Assembly: GCF_018777395.1 (NCBI RefSeq)
Contig: NZ_JAFJYC010000001.1
Coordinates: forward strand, 992,001 to 1,056,000
Source: Candidatus Sodalis endolongispinus
GTDB taxonomy: Bacteria; Pseudomonadota; Gammaproteobacteria; Enterobacterales; Enterobacteriaceae
DNA length: 64,000 nucleotides
Direction: 5' to 3'
Below the pieces are notes generated by a model. The model made no database searches and was not told where the DNA came from. It was given only the letters and a program-made list of their open reading frames with translations. The position numbers and the translations under genes were made by a program. This document shows positions 10,523 through 19,588 of this stretch, in pieces (position 1 is the first letter of the stretch; the number at the start of each line of letters is the position of its first letter).

Positions 10523-10598
10523 GCCGATATAGCTCAGTTGGTAGAGCAGCGCATTCGTAATGCGAAGGTCGTAGGTTCGACTCCTATTATCGGCACCA
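10523..10598 (+). tRNA. thrW: tRNA-Thr (anticodon CGT)
   Basis: 76 bases forming a complete cloverleaf: acceptor GCCGATA pairing with TATCGGC, D loop AGCTCAGTTGGTAGAGC, anticodon loop with CGT, T loop GTTCGACTC, encoded CCA. It matches E. coli thrW as I recall it, including its place after proA. thrW is a known integration site for enteric phages, and an integrase gene begins 149 bases downstream, so the 3' half is the presumed attachment core. Confidence 0.97.
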
Positions 10599-10746
10599 TC
10601 AAAGCTTCCAATCCGATCTAGTCCGTTTTTGATTGATTTAATTGATTTTTCCCGTTTGTCCGTCCATCGATTTCCGGTCAATACCCTTGCAATCCGATGT
10701 TAAAGCGGGTACAAATCCGGGTATCTATATTTGACAACGGGTACCT

Positions 10747-11921
10747 ATGAAGCTAAACGCAAGACAGATTGAAACCGCTAAGCCGGCCGAAAAGGATTAT
10801 AAGCTACCCGATGGTAATGGCTTGTTTTTACTAGTTAAAACCACGGGCGCTAAGTATTGGCGATATCGCTATACCTTTGCAGGAAAGGAAAAAATGCTAG
10901 CCGTTGGTGTGTACCCGGCTGTTTCACTCTCGTCCGCACGGCAGAAACGGGACGAAGCTAAGCAAAACGTTGCCGCAGGGGAGATCCGGTTAAGGCGAAA
11001 AATTACGCAGGCTCAGCGACAACACCTAGAATGGTAACCTTCAAAGATATTTCTCAGGAGTGGCATGAATTTAAAAAAACGCGTTGGTCCGATGGGTATC
11101 AAAAGGATATTTTAGAAGCATTCAGAAAGGATGTTTACCCCGTCGTAGGCAACATGCACATTGCTGAAATTGAACCAATTACTATGCTTGAGGCGTTACG
11201 TAGAATCGAAAATCGCGGTGCGACGGAGAAAGCCGGTAAAACCCGGCGTTGGTGCGGTGAAGTTTTTCGCTACGCTATCGCTACAGGCCGGGCAAAATAT
11301 AACCCCGTCGTCGAACTAAAAAGCGCTATGATGGGACATGTTTACCGCCGATATCCCTTCCTGAACGCCGGTGAGTTACCCGATTTTCTCATTGCCGTGG
11401 ATGGTTATACCGGTAGTCGGCTGGCGCAACTCGGCCTTAAAATCCTTATGCTATCGTGGCTACGCACAGTAGAGCTACGTACAAGCAAATGGTCTTACGT
11501 TGATTTTAACGCGTCTGTGCTTTCTATCCCAGCCGATGTGATGAAAATGGGAAGACCCCATCTAGTTCCGTTGTCGATGCAACTTAGTAAGCTTTTACGC
11601 GAACTTCATACCCTTAGCGGGCGGTTTGATAACATGTTTCCTGGGCGTAATGATCCGTCTCACGTTATGAGTGAGAACACAATAAATCAGATGATTACGA
11701 CAATCGGTTATAAGGGGCGGGTAGTAGGGCATGGTTTCAGGCACACGATGAGCACTAATCTAAACGACCAGGGTTACCCCGCTGATTGGATAGAATTGCA
11801 ACTTGCTCATGTTGATAAAAATCTGATTCGCGGAACGTATAACCATGCCCTATATTTGGAAGGGCGTAAGGAAATGTTGCAATGGTATGCGGATTATATT
11901 GATGAGTTGAGGTTAATTTAA
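10747..11921 (+). pseudogene. Prophage tyrosine integrase (P4-like), frameshifted
   Basis: Site-specific recombinase expected to integrate the element into thrW. The first 80 or so residues (LNARQIETAKPAEKDYKL... KMLAVGVYP) form the N-terminal arm-binding domain typical of P4-type integrases. Near 10976-10984 about one base is missing: DPVKAKNYAGSATTP continues in the frame that opens as a second ORF from 11031. The catalytic domain shows LRTVELR (first Arg), HGFRHTMST (His-x-x-Arg) and RGTYNHA (Tyr). Without full-length translation the protein lacks its N-terminal domain, so the prophage is probably not excisable. Confidence 0.9.
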
Positions 11922-12103
11922 AGAAACTGTTTTTTCCAGGCTTCAACCTCTCCGCGAAGCCAGCGCGACGATGTTCCTAGTTTTTTTGGTCTTGGGAATT
12001 CGCCCTTGCTAATTTTGTCATAGATCCATGACTTCTTCAGCCCCACAGACCGCACGACTTCTTTCAAAGTGATAAGATCAGTATCTAAAATTGGAGGTAT
12101 CAT
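11918..12103 (-). CDS. AlpA-family DNA-binding regulator/excisionase
   Basis: 61 residues with a winged-helix MerR-like fold typical of AlpA: LITLKEVVRSVGLKKSWIYDKISKGEFPRPKKLG and SRWLRGEVEAWKK. AlpA-type proteins in P4-like and other elements activate integrase or act as excisionases. It converges on the integrase with a 4-base overlap. The frame is complete. Confidence 0.85.
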   Translation of the reverse strand: MIPPILDTDLITLKEVVRSVGLKKSWIYDKISKGEFPRPKKLGTSSRWLRGEVEAWKKQFL

Positions 12104-12216
12104 TATTTAACCCCTTATGTTAATTAGTTGTTTGTTGATAGCTAAAACATGCTGGCCATACGCATTTGATATACTCGACCGAATTTATCAGCGCCTACTA
12201 TACCTCTGCGAATAAG

Positions 12217-12540
12217 TTACTCATGAGCATGCTCCTTTATTGAGTCGATAAGTTCTTGGGCGTTGACTGTGAAGCGCTTTAACGTTCTACAACCGCCGAC
12301 TTTTTCCCCGGCTATTCGGGTTCCAATATCGTCATCAGAAACCAGCAAAGAAAATTCACCTTCTTGATTGTGGCTTATTTCAATGTGGACCTTTTTATCG
12401 TGGCAATTTTTCATTGTTTTTACGCCCTGCGCCAGCCGGGCGCGTAGCTCGATGATTTCGGCGGCCATAGTTCCAGGCTCGTCAATGCCCTTAGATAGCA
12501 CCCAAAATTTTAAACGTTCATCGCTTAATTTATAGCGCAT
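12217..12540 (-). CDS. Hypothetical prophage protein, 107 residues
   Basis: I do not recognise this protein. It begins MRYKLSDERLKFWVLSKG, has a short helical part (AAEIIELRARLAQG) that could form a coiled coil, and has no membrane segment. The ATG lies inside the 3' end of the helicase reading frame (whose original stop is at 12530-12532), so the two were translationally coupled. Sequences beginning RYKLSDERL occur in small early-region phage proteins as far as I recall, but I assign no function. Confidence 0.6.
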   Translation of the reverse strand: MRYKLSDERLKFWVLSKGIDEPGTMAAEIIELRARLAQGVKTMKNCHDKKVHIEISHNQEGEFSLLVSDDDIGTRIAGEKVGGCRTLKRFTVNAQELIDSIKEHAHE

Positions 12541-13929
12541 ACTTCCCCCTCTTTTTCATGGCTTCAAGTAATATATCTTGTACTTCGCGTTTTGAATTGC
12601 GTCGCTTCATAACTAATTCATCGGTTGTGTCCTCAGCGATAATATGATGAATAAACACCGGGCGATTGTGTCAGGCTTGTATTTGTCGCGTAGGGACGAT
12701 GCGTTCGATTATTTGCTGATATTGTTCTAGGTCCCACCAATGCGAGAAAAATACCAGAATGTTTCCTCCGTCCTGAAGGTTTAAACCATGGCCGGCGCTG
12801 GCCGGGTGGGCGAACAATACAGGTATTTTGCCGGCGTTCCAGTCGCGCAGCGTTTGCGTGTCGGCGTCAAGGTGGCGGCCTTTCGGAAACGCTTTTTGCA
12901 GGCGTAAAAGGTCATGTTTCCAGTGATAGGCAACCAAAACCGGCATACCGCCAGACTTAGCTAAAACACTTTCAAGAGCCTGCATTTTGCGTCGTGAATA
13001 TCTTCCCAGGTCCCGGCGTCATCTGTATAAATAGCGCCACTTGTCATTTGTAAACACCTCACTGTTTTTGCGGCTGCGTTTGTTGCTTCGATGCCAGAGC
13101 CATTTAGCTCAAGAAACATTTCTTTTTCCATCGCCTGATATTGGCTTCGTGATTTCTGGGGTAGCGTAATGCGGATCACGTTGTGGATTGGCTCCGCGAT
13201 ATCGAACCAGTCGGCAGCATTCAGCGATATAGTTACATCATGCAAAGTCGCCTGTATCTGGTCTTGAGCATATGGCCGCGCCTCAAGTTTCGACCATTGC
13301 TGGCCAGGAAATTGAATGGTATTGAACCACCTTGAAGTAAAAGCGCCGTATGTGCGGCCTAGTCGTTCGCCCTGGTCAACGAACCAGGATTGGCCCAATA
13401 GGTCGATAAGGCCGTTAGGCGCCGGCGTGCCTGTTAGGTTTAGCCAGCGGTGTACATGTTTATGCGCCACCTTTGCCAGCGCTGCGGCGCGCTTGCCGAC
13501 CTGGCGGAGCCGGAACGACTTTAACCGGGTGCTTTCATCCGCTATCACGGTACCGAACGGCCAGCGTGCGCCGAGTTCTTCAACCAGCCATACCAGATTG
13601 TCATAGTTGATTGTAAATACGCTAGCGTTAGGATTATGTAGCGCGGCCAATCGCTCTTTAGCGGTACCTGTAATCGGTTGCATTTCAATATTGCGCAGAT
13701 GGTCCCACTTGTTTACCTCGTCCGGCCAAGTGCTGGCCGCGACGCGCAAGGGAGCCAGCACCAGGGCGGGCCGTGTTTCGCAGCCCGCCATGAATAGTGT
13801 TTCCAGCGAAGTAAGAGTCGCTACGGTCTTACCCATGCCCATACCCGCCCATACGTTTGACCGCGGCTCTTCAAGAGCATGCTTAATAATGAGATTTTGA
13901 TAAGGGTGGGGGATAAATGCCTGTTGCAC
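12530..13929 (-). pseudogene. Phage SNF2/DEAD-box helicase, frameshift plus nonsense
   Basis: ATP-dependent DNA translocase of the phage replication module. The N-terminal RecA-like lobe has Walker A (GMGMGKT), LVLAPLRVAASTW, a DEAH-like box (IADESTRLKS) and LNLTGTPAPNG. At about 12975 one A is missing from an A-run, shifting DAKMQALES into another frame. The C-lobe (HGLNLQDGGNILVFFSHWW, QYQQIIERI) then meets an in-frame TGA at 12671-12673 in place of a Gly codon. The tail HNRPVFIHHIIAEDTTDEL continues beyond the stop to 12530. Inactive in this state. Confidence 0.88.
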
Positions 13930-13976
13930 GCTGTTATTCCTGTATAAAGCCCCGCACTATGGCGAGGCCGGTTATA

Positions 13977-14822
13977 TTATGCAGCCTGCTGATTAAGCGA
14001 CTGTGATAGCTTGGCTAATCCTTTTGGAGTGACCAGCACTTGTTCGACGGTCTTTTCTGAACCATCACCCCTGGTGACAACGGTGACTCTATGCTCCAGC
14101 AAACCAGACTGGATCTTGCTTTGATAAGCAAGCCAGCTTTTGCCCCCGGCGCGGCGGTAAATACAGTTATTGGCGTTGAGGTAAGCGAAGAAGTCTTTTG
14201 GCCGAATTTGCAGATCTTTGGCCGCAGCGGTGATGCAGGTGCCACCGTGAGATTTTGCGATGCGGTGCAGGGCATCAACATCCGGTTTCATTTCCTGCAC
14301 CTGGTTTTCCAAGGTGAGCACCTTTTCGGTATAACCAAGCAGCAAACCGCGCATTGTAGCTGGGTCGTTAAGGGCAACCATCGGATCGATAGGCGTTGCT
14401 GTCAGTTTACCAGAGCGATAATCGATAAATGTCTGGTTTACCTGTAGCTGAAATGCAGGGTTAATCCATCCAGCGTAAGACACCGCGAGCAGTTCGTGGG
14501 CGAAAGTACCCCCATAACGGCCTTCTTTCTTAACTACCGAGATCTCGGTAGATTGATTGTCGAGTTCATTAATCAGTTGGGTTGTACTATCCAGCGCCAA
14601 CCAATAGCTTGGCCCGTTCTTCTTTTCTGCGCCACTGGCCTTGTGCAGGGCGTTTAAGCTGAAACGCCCTTTGGCGTCGGTAGTGATTTCAACACCGGCG
14701 ATGACAGGCGTACTATTATTTGTTATGTTAGACATAGTTAAGTTCCCACTTAATTGTTGCATGGACGCACTGGTAGTTGGCGCTACTTGTGCGTTTTTCA
14801 TTTCAAAACTGTTCATCTTCAT
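13977..14822 (-). CDS. Phage KilA-N / antirepressor (KilAC) protein
   Basis: 281 residues from the ATG at 14822, which overlaps the end of the upstream 60-residue gene; a longer in-frame start at 14858 is less likely. An N-terminal linker of about 35 residues precedes a KilA-N DNA-binding domain (ITTDAKGRFSLNALHKASG ... YWLALDSTTQLINEL ... FAHELLAVSYAGWINPAFQ). A KilAC/antirepressor C-terminal domain follows (CITAAAKDLQIRPKDFFAYL, TPKGLAKLSQ). Such proteins modulate phage repressors or early gene expression. The frame is intact. Confidence 0.85.
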   Translation of the reverse strand: MKMNSFEMKNAQVAPTTSASMQQLSGNLTMSNITNNSTPVIAGVEITTDAKGRFSLNALHKASGAEKKNGPSYWLALDSTTQLINELDNQSTEISVVKKEGRYGGTFAHELLAVSYAGWINPAFQLQVNQTFIDYRSGKLTATPIDPMVALNDPATMRGLLLGYTEKVLTLENQVQEMKPDVDALHRIAKSHGGTCITAAAKDLQIRPKDFFAYLNANNCIYRRAGGKSWLAYQSKIQSGLLEHRVTVVTRGDGSEKTVEQVLVTPKGLAKLSQSLNQQAA

Positions 14823-14985
14823 TTGCGGCCTCCTTCGCAACCTGTTGTACAAAATCAATAATCTCTAACGCTAGCTGATACCCTTCATTGAAGTTCACCA
14901 GCAACTGCGCGGCTTCAAGTAAGCTGGCCAGATATGCGAGTAAATCCGCATGATGAAGTTGTGACGGTTTTATAGCCATATCCAA
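14803..14985 (-). CDS. Small hypothetical prophage protein, 60 residues
   Basis: Begins MDMAIKPSQLHHADLLAYLA and is predicted almost entirely helical (LLAYLASLLEAAQLL, LALEIIDFVQQVAKEA). I recognise no family. It is the first minus-strand gene after the divergent operator region at 14994-15077, and its end overlaps the KilA-N gene start, so it is probably its co-transcribed leader gene. Confidence 0.55.
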   Translation of the reverse strand: MDMAIKPSQLHHADLLAYLASLLEAAQLLVNFNEGYQLALEIIDFVQQVAKEAANEDEQF

Positions 14986-14993
14986 TACCCCAT

Positions 14994-15077
14994 TTAGTAC
15001 TCAATGTGAGAACCAAGTTATTAGTACTTTCCGTGAGGATTGAAGTCAACACAAATGTGAGGCATATTGTCCTCACA
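14994..15077. promoter_or_regulatory. Putative Arc-type operator array
   Basis: The divergent gap holds two direct repeats, TTAGTACT-N4-GTGAG, at 14994-15010 and 15021-15037 (27 bp apart). A perfect inverted repeat, TGTGAGG-N8-CCTCACA, lies at 15056-15077 just before the Arc-like gene. The common GTGAG core in all three suggests operators for one regulator, most simply the adjacent Arc-family repressor acting on both directions. Confidence 0.6.
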
Positions 15078-15096
15078 ATTTTTTCAGGTGGCAGCG

Positions 15097-15426
15097 ATGA
15101 GCAAAAGAGATGATCCACAACTAAGGGTGCGTATCCCCGCAGAACTCAAGAGTGAGCTTGATGAAAAAGCGCGTTTAAATAAGCGAACTTTAACTGCGGA
15201 AATCGTTGACCGGTTGGAAGCCACTTTGGTACAAGACAACCATCTCGGTAACACTTCGACCGGGTACTATGTCATGGTTGACGTCTATGAGGCTGAGGTT
15301 ATGGCGCGTGAGGAATTAGAAGAAAAATACGCACGTGAATTTGGTCTGGCTTGGGACGATGACAATAAAGATGAATTGCGGGATGCCGTCGAAAAACTCC
15401 ACAATGTCCTCACTAAGAGAAAGTGA
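15097..15426 (+). CDS. Arc/Mnt-family ribbon-helix-helix repressor
   Basis: 109 residues from the ATG at 15097 (a longer start at 15067 would overlap the operator region). The N-terminal ribbon-helix-helix is clear: DDPQLRVRIPAELKSELDE, then KRTLTAEIVDRLEATL. It resembles phage Arc and Mnt repressors, which act as dimers or tetramers on palindromic operators. The acidic C-terminal half (about 60-109) is extra to Arc. The operator-like repeats directly upstream suggest autoregulation. It converges on a decayed second copy. Confidence 0.82.
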   Translation: MSKRDDPQLRVRIPAELKSELDEKARLNKRTLTAEIVDRLEATLVQDNHLGNTSTGYYVMVDVYEAEVMAREELEEKYAREFGLAWDDDNKDELRDAVEKLHNVLTKRK

Positions 15427-15576
15427 CCCCGTCTTGTTCAAGGCTTTCACGTAGCCGCCTTGTGATCTCAGCGGTGAGCGTTCTGTCGTTATCCGCTGCT
15501 ATTTTCTCCAGCGCGTCTTTTAAATTAAATCCTGCGTAATGCGCACCCGCAGTTGTGGATCATCACGTTTACTCAC
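15413..15576 (-). pseudogene. Second Arc-family repressor, frameshifted remnant
   Basis: Reading the minus strand from GTG 15576 gives MSKRDDPQLRVRITQD, its first 13 residues identical to the neighbouring Arc-like protein. The frame then breaks: LKDALEKIAADNDRTLTAEI and TRRLRESLEQDGVTFS continue in another frame to TAG 15413-15415. A single indel lies near 15536-15545. It would have been about 54 residues, closer to Arc in size than its plus-strand relative. The two converge, overlapping by about 14 bases, and the gene lies just upstream of VRR-NUC's end. Confidence 0.75.
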
Positions 15577-15842
15577 AGTATTCCCCCCAAATTTTTACTG
15601 TCTAGCACTACCACGTCGAACCCTAGCGCGTGCAGTCTGGCGTGTTGCCTGAGTTGCTCCGGCAGCGGCTTCTCCCCGGGAGCTTTGCATTCAACAAAAA
15701 CAATACGACCGCCGGGTAGGAGCACTACACGGTCAGGAACACCGCGAACGCCAGGGGAAATAAACTTGAAGGCCACGCCGCCGGCTTTGCGCACTTCTGC
15801 AAAAAGATGCTTTTCGATTGAGGATTCACGCTGGTATGCCAT
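15573..15842 (-). CDS. VRR-NUC domain nuclease
   Basis: 89 residues from the ATG at 15842 (the frame extends further upstream, but that part overlaps the ANR gene). PD-(D/E)xK nuclease of the VRR-NUC family: SSIEKHLFAEVRKAGG, KFISPGVRGVPDRVVLLPGG, FVECKAPGE with catalytic Asp, Glu and Lys visible. Stand-alone phage VRR-NUC proteins cleave branched DNA and usually sit between the phage polymerase and helicase genes, as here. Intact. Confidence 0.85.
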   Translation of the reverse strand: MAYQRESSIEKHLFAEVRKAGGVAFKFISPGVRGVPDRVVLLPGGRIVFVECKAPGEKPLPEQLRQHARLHALGFDVVVLDSKNLGGIL

Positions 15843-16086
15843 CGTCAACCCCACTTCTTTTTGCCCGTGCCTGCTCAAACCGACGTTGGCTTTCGTCGCG
15901 TAAATACTGCGCGGCGCAAAAGTCTGCCCGTTTTTCGCTCCAGTCCTGATTAAGAGGATTGCGCGACGCGCGATTAGCCTTTGCCCAAACCTTAGCGGCC
16001 CGGTCATATTCTTTCCCCTGTTCGATGCTCGCGGCTTCCCGCGCCGCCCTGTAATACAGCGGGCTATCATGATATTTGAATAGCAT
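15826..16086 (-). CDS. ANR-family small phage regulator
   Basis: 86 residues. The core YYRAAREAASIEQGKEYDRAAKVWAKANRASRNPLNQDWSEKRADFC matches the ANR (AraC negative regulator-like) family commonly found in phage early operons. Its end overlaps the VRR-NUC start by 17 bases, suggesting coupling. A direct role is unknown here. Intact. Confidence 0.75.
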   Translation of the reverse strand: MLFKYHDSPLYYRAAREAASIEQGKEYDRAAKVWAKANRASRNPLNQDWSEKRADFCAAQYLRDESQRRFEQARAKRSGVDDGIPA

Positions 16087-16090
16087 GGGT

Positions 16091-18136
16091 TTAATCCTTG
16101 CGGTAATTGTATGCCTCGAACCCGCCGGCGCTAAGCGGCAAGTCTTTGGCCCAATCGGGGGTTGTTGATAGCAGATCGCTAAGCTTGTCGTGCGTAAAAT
16201 GGAGGCTGTCCGGCGCTTCGGTGATTACTTCATCGTGAACGGTTAAAACGATGTCGTAACCATCCGACTCTACGCGTGGCATATTGCCGGCCAGTAAGTC
16301 CCGCGCGGCAGCTTGCGTACTATTTTCAACCAGCTTTCCGTCGTAGGTTTTCAAGCGCTGCCATTTGCGGCTATAAGGATTCGTACCCATATAGCAAATG
16401 TTGCCACCGTTGATACCGATCCCGGGGTAACAAACGGCCCGCCCCGACGGCAGCGCGATACGTAACCAACTTCCATCACGGCGCACCTTCAGCCGCCGGC
16501 AGGGCAGTGTTACCCCCGGCGATGAAATAGCACGCCGCACCACGTTTTCCAGGTCATACCAAAAGGATACCGTTTCGCTATGCGCATTGCGCCACATGCG
16601 CTACCGCGAATCACAGGTAATAAAAACTTTCTCGCTTAGCCCGTAAGTTTTCTTTTGTTCGACCGACTTACGTCACCAACTTTGTGCCTCGCGCTGTATA
16701 TCCCGGGGGATATTTGGTAGCGCTGCCCGAGCCAGATCATCTAGGTCCAGACCATAGGTAAGGGCTAACGTCACAAACGCGGCGACGCCGCCGCCGTACC
16801 CTAGGCCCAGCTCCATCACTTTGCCGATCTGGCGCTGGTTCTTATCGACTGTGTCGGGCGATATGTTAAAAGCGCGGGCATAGGCCAGCTTATAGAGGTC
16901 GGCGCAGAGTTGCCGGCGTCGTAATCCCGAAACGCTTGTAGCTTCCATTCTTCCCCGGCAAGCCATGCCAATACCCGACCCTCGATATTAGATAAATCGC
17001 TGACAATAAGCTTTTTTCCCGCCGGCGCCATGATACATCCGCGTAACGCGGAGCTTGTCAGTTCCATTACGTTATCGAAGAGCAGATCCGCGCAGCCGGC
17101 TTTTAGAGCATCGATTCCTCTATCGATAACCTCCTGCTTCAGCGTTGGTCTAGGTAGATTGTCGGGTTGAAATATTCGTCCCGCCCAGCGGCCCGTGCGG
17201 GATGCCCCGCAGAACTGTTTTGTACCCCGTAAGCGACCATCACTGCTGATGCTTTTAAGCAACGCTTTATACTTACTGGTGCTGGTGGTACAGGATTGCA
17301 GGCGTACCGTCAGCAATTCGCGCAAAGCCGGTGGCGTATCGGGATCATCGATCCGCCTTTGTAATGTACTGGCCTGCATGTCGGGTAACTGGATATTAAA
17401 TGCAGCGGAGATGTGGCGTAACAGGGCATCACGCTGTGTTGCTGCCTGAACATCACCGTCTGTCATAGTGTGTGTCAGTCCCGCCCAGGCGCGATTGTTC
17501 TGCATCGATAGCTACAATTGCCGCGTTAGCTAATTCAACGTCCATGCAGATTCCGCGCCGATTAATACGCTGGTCAAGATGCCAGAGTCGGGTTTCAAAG
17601 GCGTTGAGATTCCATCGAGGCATTTGTTTCCAGATTACCCGCATGGCTTCGATATCAGACTTAGCGTATTCAGTGAACCTTTGCCATTCGACGGGGTGGG
17701 TCTGACTAGTGGCACGGCGAATTTTGCTGGTTTTTGGGCGAGGTTTGCAAAATAGCTGAATTAGCTGCTTACCGGCTTTATCTTTTGCCTGATCGACGGG
17801 GACATTCAGTATTTCGCACAAGGTATTAAGTGAACCGGGTAGGCCATGCGCCAGCGCCTGCACCAGTGTATCGTGAACACGATCCAGCGGAATGTTGATC
17901 CCCATAGAGCGTTGAAGTATTACCGTGTCGAACATGCCGCCATTGTGCCAGACGGTCAGCACCTGTGGATCTTCAAGTGCAGACTTTAGCTTTTCAGGCA
18001 TGGGGGCTTTAGTTGTACAATCCCAAACCTGAACAGGCTGATTGCCGATAGCCCATGCGAACAACATTACTTCGGCACTTTCAGCATAGCGGTGGGGACC
18101 ACAATTGATTGGCGTCGGACTGTACGTTTCAAGGTC
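16091..18136 (-). pseudogene. Phage family A DNA polymerase, multiply disrupted
   Basis: Replicative PolI-like enzyme with an N-terminal 3'-5' exonuclease: [13 protein letters not shown] (exo I), [26 protein letters not shown] (exo III). Then come motif A ([19 protein letters not shown]), the O-helix area ([16 protein letters not shown]) and motif C (LTVHDEVI). Frame changes occur near 17481 (one extra base), near 16910 and near 16650-16673, and there is an in-frame TAG shortly before the [10 protein letters not shown] segment. No start codon is visible before the exo I motif, because the frame runs into the HNH gene. Non-functional. Confidence 0.85.
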
Positions 18137-18150
18137 GCAAAAAAGAGGTT

Positions 18151-18636
18151 CTACACTCGTTCCCTTTTGGCTACTTTCCTGTGATTACATCGGTTGGCCT
18201 TTGCAGCCTGAGCAATTGAGGGGAATATCTCACCGGTATCGGGGTTCTGTACGCGCACGGCCTGTTGGTTTAGTCCGGTAGCAACGGCATGGAGATGGTT
18301 TTCGCTGTAAGTAGCCCACTCAAGATTGGTGGCGCGATTATCCAGTTTGTTGCCGTTGATGTGATTTACTGTTGCACTCTTACCGCTAATAAAAGCGCTG
18401 GCGACAAGAGTGTGTACCGTTCTGGCCTGGCGATGGCCGTCCAGATGCAGATGAACGAGTGCGTAGCCGCTATTTGTCACCTGCTGAGAAATAATACGTG
18501 ATTTAGTTTGGCGGAATGCTTCTAAACCGTTGCGAAGTAAATATCGCTGCATAAATACCCGGCTTCTGACTTTACCTTGATCGCTGATTTCATATCGATC
18601 TTCATAGCCGGGGATAGTTTTCCATATTTCAGACAT
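18151..18636 (-). CDS. NUMOD4/HNH homing-type endonuclease
   Basis: 161 residues: an N-terminal NUMOD4 module ([22 protein letters not shown]), a central HNH nuclease ([38 protein letters not shown]) and a C-terminal DNA-binding NUMOD1-like helix ([20 protein letters not shown]). Such free-standing endonucleases invade phage replication genes. It ends directly upstream of the polymerase exo I motif, whose own start is missing, so it may have inserted at the polymerase 5' end. Intact frame. Confidence 0.85.
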   Translation of the reverse strand: MSEIWKTIPGYEDRYEISDQGKVRSRVFMQRYLLRNGLEAFRQTKSRIISQQVTNSGYALVHLHLDGHRQARTVHTLVASAFISGKSATVNHINGNKLDNRATNLEWATYSENHLHAVATGLNQQAVRVQNPDTGEIFPSIAQAAKANRCNHRKVAKRERV

Positions 18637-18695
18637 GGTTAACCTCCGTATGGCTTATTTAGGCGTTGCATGGTCGGTTGGTTTATTTACGGGTA

Positions 18696-18947
18696 TCAGG
18701 GATAGTGCTTTTCGCGGACTGCGATAATTTCTTCTATGTACGGGTTATAAGGAAGGTTTTCGACAGTGAACTCACCTCTTTTTCGATGGCCGACTGAAAG
18801 AGCACTAGACCCAATTTCATGTTTCTCCAGCCATACATACCCTATTAATTTCCCGTCTTTTAATATCCGGGCTCGTACTGTCACCCATTCTGGCGCTTTT
18901 ACAAAATGCCGTCTGGTACCTTTGATATATTTCCATTCGGGCAGCAT
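18696..18947 (-). CDS. Hypothetical prophage protein, 83 residues
   Basis: Start chosen at ATG 18947 because an AGAGGTGG site precedes it by 7 bases; the frame also extends to 18980. The sequence (MLPEWKYIKGTRRHF ... VTVRARILKDGKLIGYVWLEKHEIG ... VENLPYNPYIEEIIAVREKHYP) looks like a small beta-rich soluble protein. I recognise no family. It lies between DUF2815 and HNH in the replication operon. Confidence 0.55.
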   Translation of the reverse strand: MLPEWKYIKGTRRHFVKAPEWVTVRARILKDGKLIGYVWLEKHEIGSSALSVGHRKRGEFTVENLPYNPYIEEIIAVREKHYP

Positions 18948-19027
18948 TGTAAATCCACCTCTTTGCAAAACACCCGGCATTTCGCCGGGGGGGGTATTGT
19001 CGTTTAGGCTTGCGCGTCGTAGCGGAG

Positions 19028-19576
19028 TTAGATCAGCTCTTCCGCGTCGGCGCCGTCGGCGATTTCGTCGAAGTCGTCGGGTGTTGCCACGCCGCCGCCG
19101 GCGAACGCGTCCCCATCCCGGTAGAATTGGACACCACCTAGAGAGGCGCTAATGCCTTTGCCCTTGTTCTCGTACGCGTATATCGTAATTGTCGCGTTGA
19201 CGTAGCATCCTGAATACGGCCGACCGTCGGCGGCGGCAAGCAGGGTCTTATCGCGGTCCAGTAACAGCGGACGCGCCTTATTGCTTGCGCGGATGTACAT
19301 GTTGCCTTCGTAACCGTCGTAATCGTCTTTCTCGCTGCCGTCGCGATATCCGAATCGCTGAGGATTCCCGCGAATAGATGCGAGTATTGAGTCTGCTTTC
19401 GCGCCCCATTTATCAACCGCGACTTTCTTGATAGCCGCCTCTATTGCGGTGTTTGCCGGATGATCTTTTGGGATTAGGAATGTTGCGCTAAATTTAAAAT
19501 CCCCAGCGCCGTCGAACTGTTTCGCCTCGAATAAATCGGGGAAAGCTAGGAGGACATTTATCAATTTGATTTTCAT
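19028..19576 (-). CDS. DUF2815 phage protein (ssDNA-binding-like)
   Basis: 182 residues: MKIKLINVLLAFPDLFEAKQ, then GDFKFSATFLIPKDH, YVNATITIYAYENKGKGISASLGGVQFYRDGDAF and an acidic tail (PDDFDEIADGADAEELI). The acidic C-terminus and position between DUF2800 and DNA polymerase match the phage DUF2815 family, thought to be a single-strand DNA-binding protein. A good AAGGAG ribosome site precedes the ATG. Intact. Confidence 0.85.
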   Translation of the reverse strand: MKIKLINVLLAFPDLFEAKQFDGAGDFKFSATFLIPKDHPANTAIEAAIKKVAVDKWGAKADSILASIRGNPQRFGYRDGSEKDDYDGYEGNMYIRASNKARPLLLDRDKTLLAAADGRPYSGCYVNATITIYAYENKGKGISASLGGVQFYRDGDAFAGGGVATPDDFDEIADGADAEELI

Positions 19577-19588
19577 GGCGTTTACTCC

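Noticed and set aside
10571..10598. Second copy of the thrW 3' end (attR) inside the window
   Set aside because: I looked near the prophage right border and IS junction and did not notice one. A full string search would be needed to exclude it elsewhere.
12665..12680. Programmed readthrough at the helicase TGA
   Set aside because: The same gene also has a clear one-base deletion in an A-run, so decay explains both.
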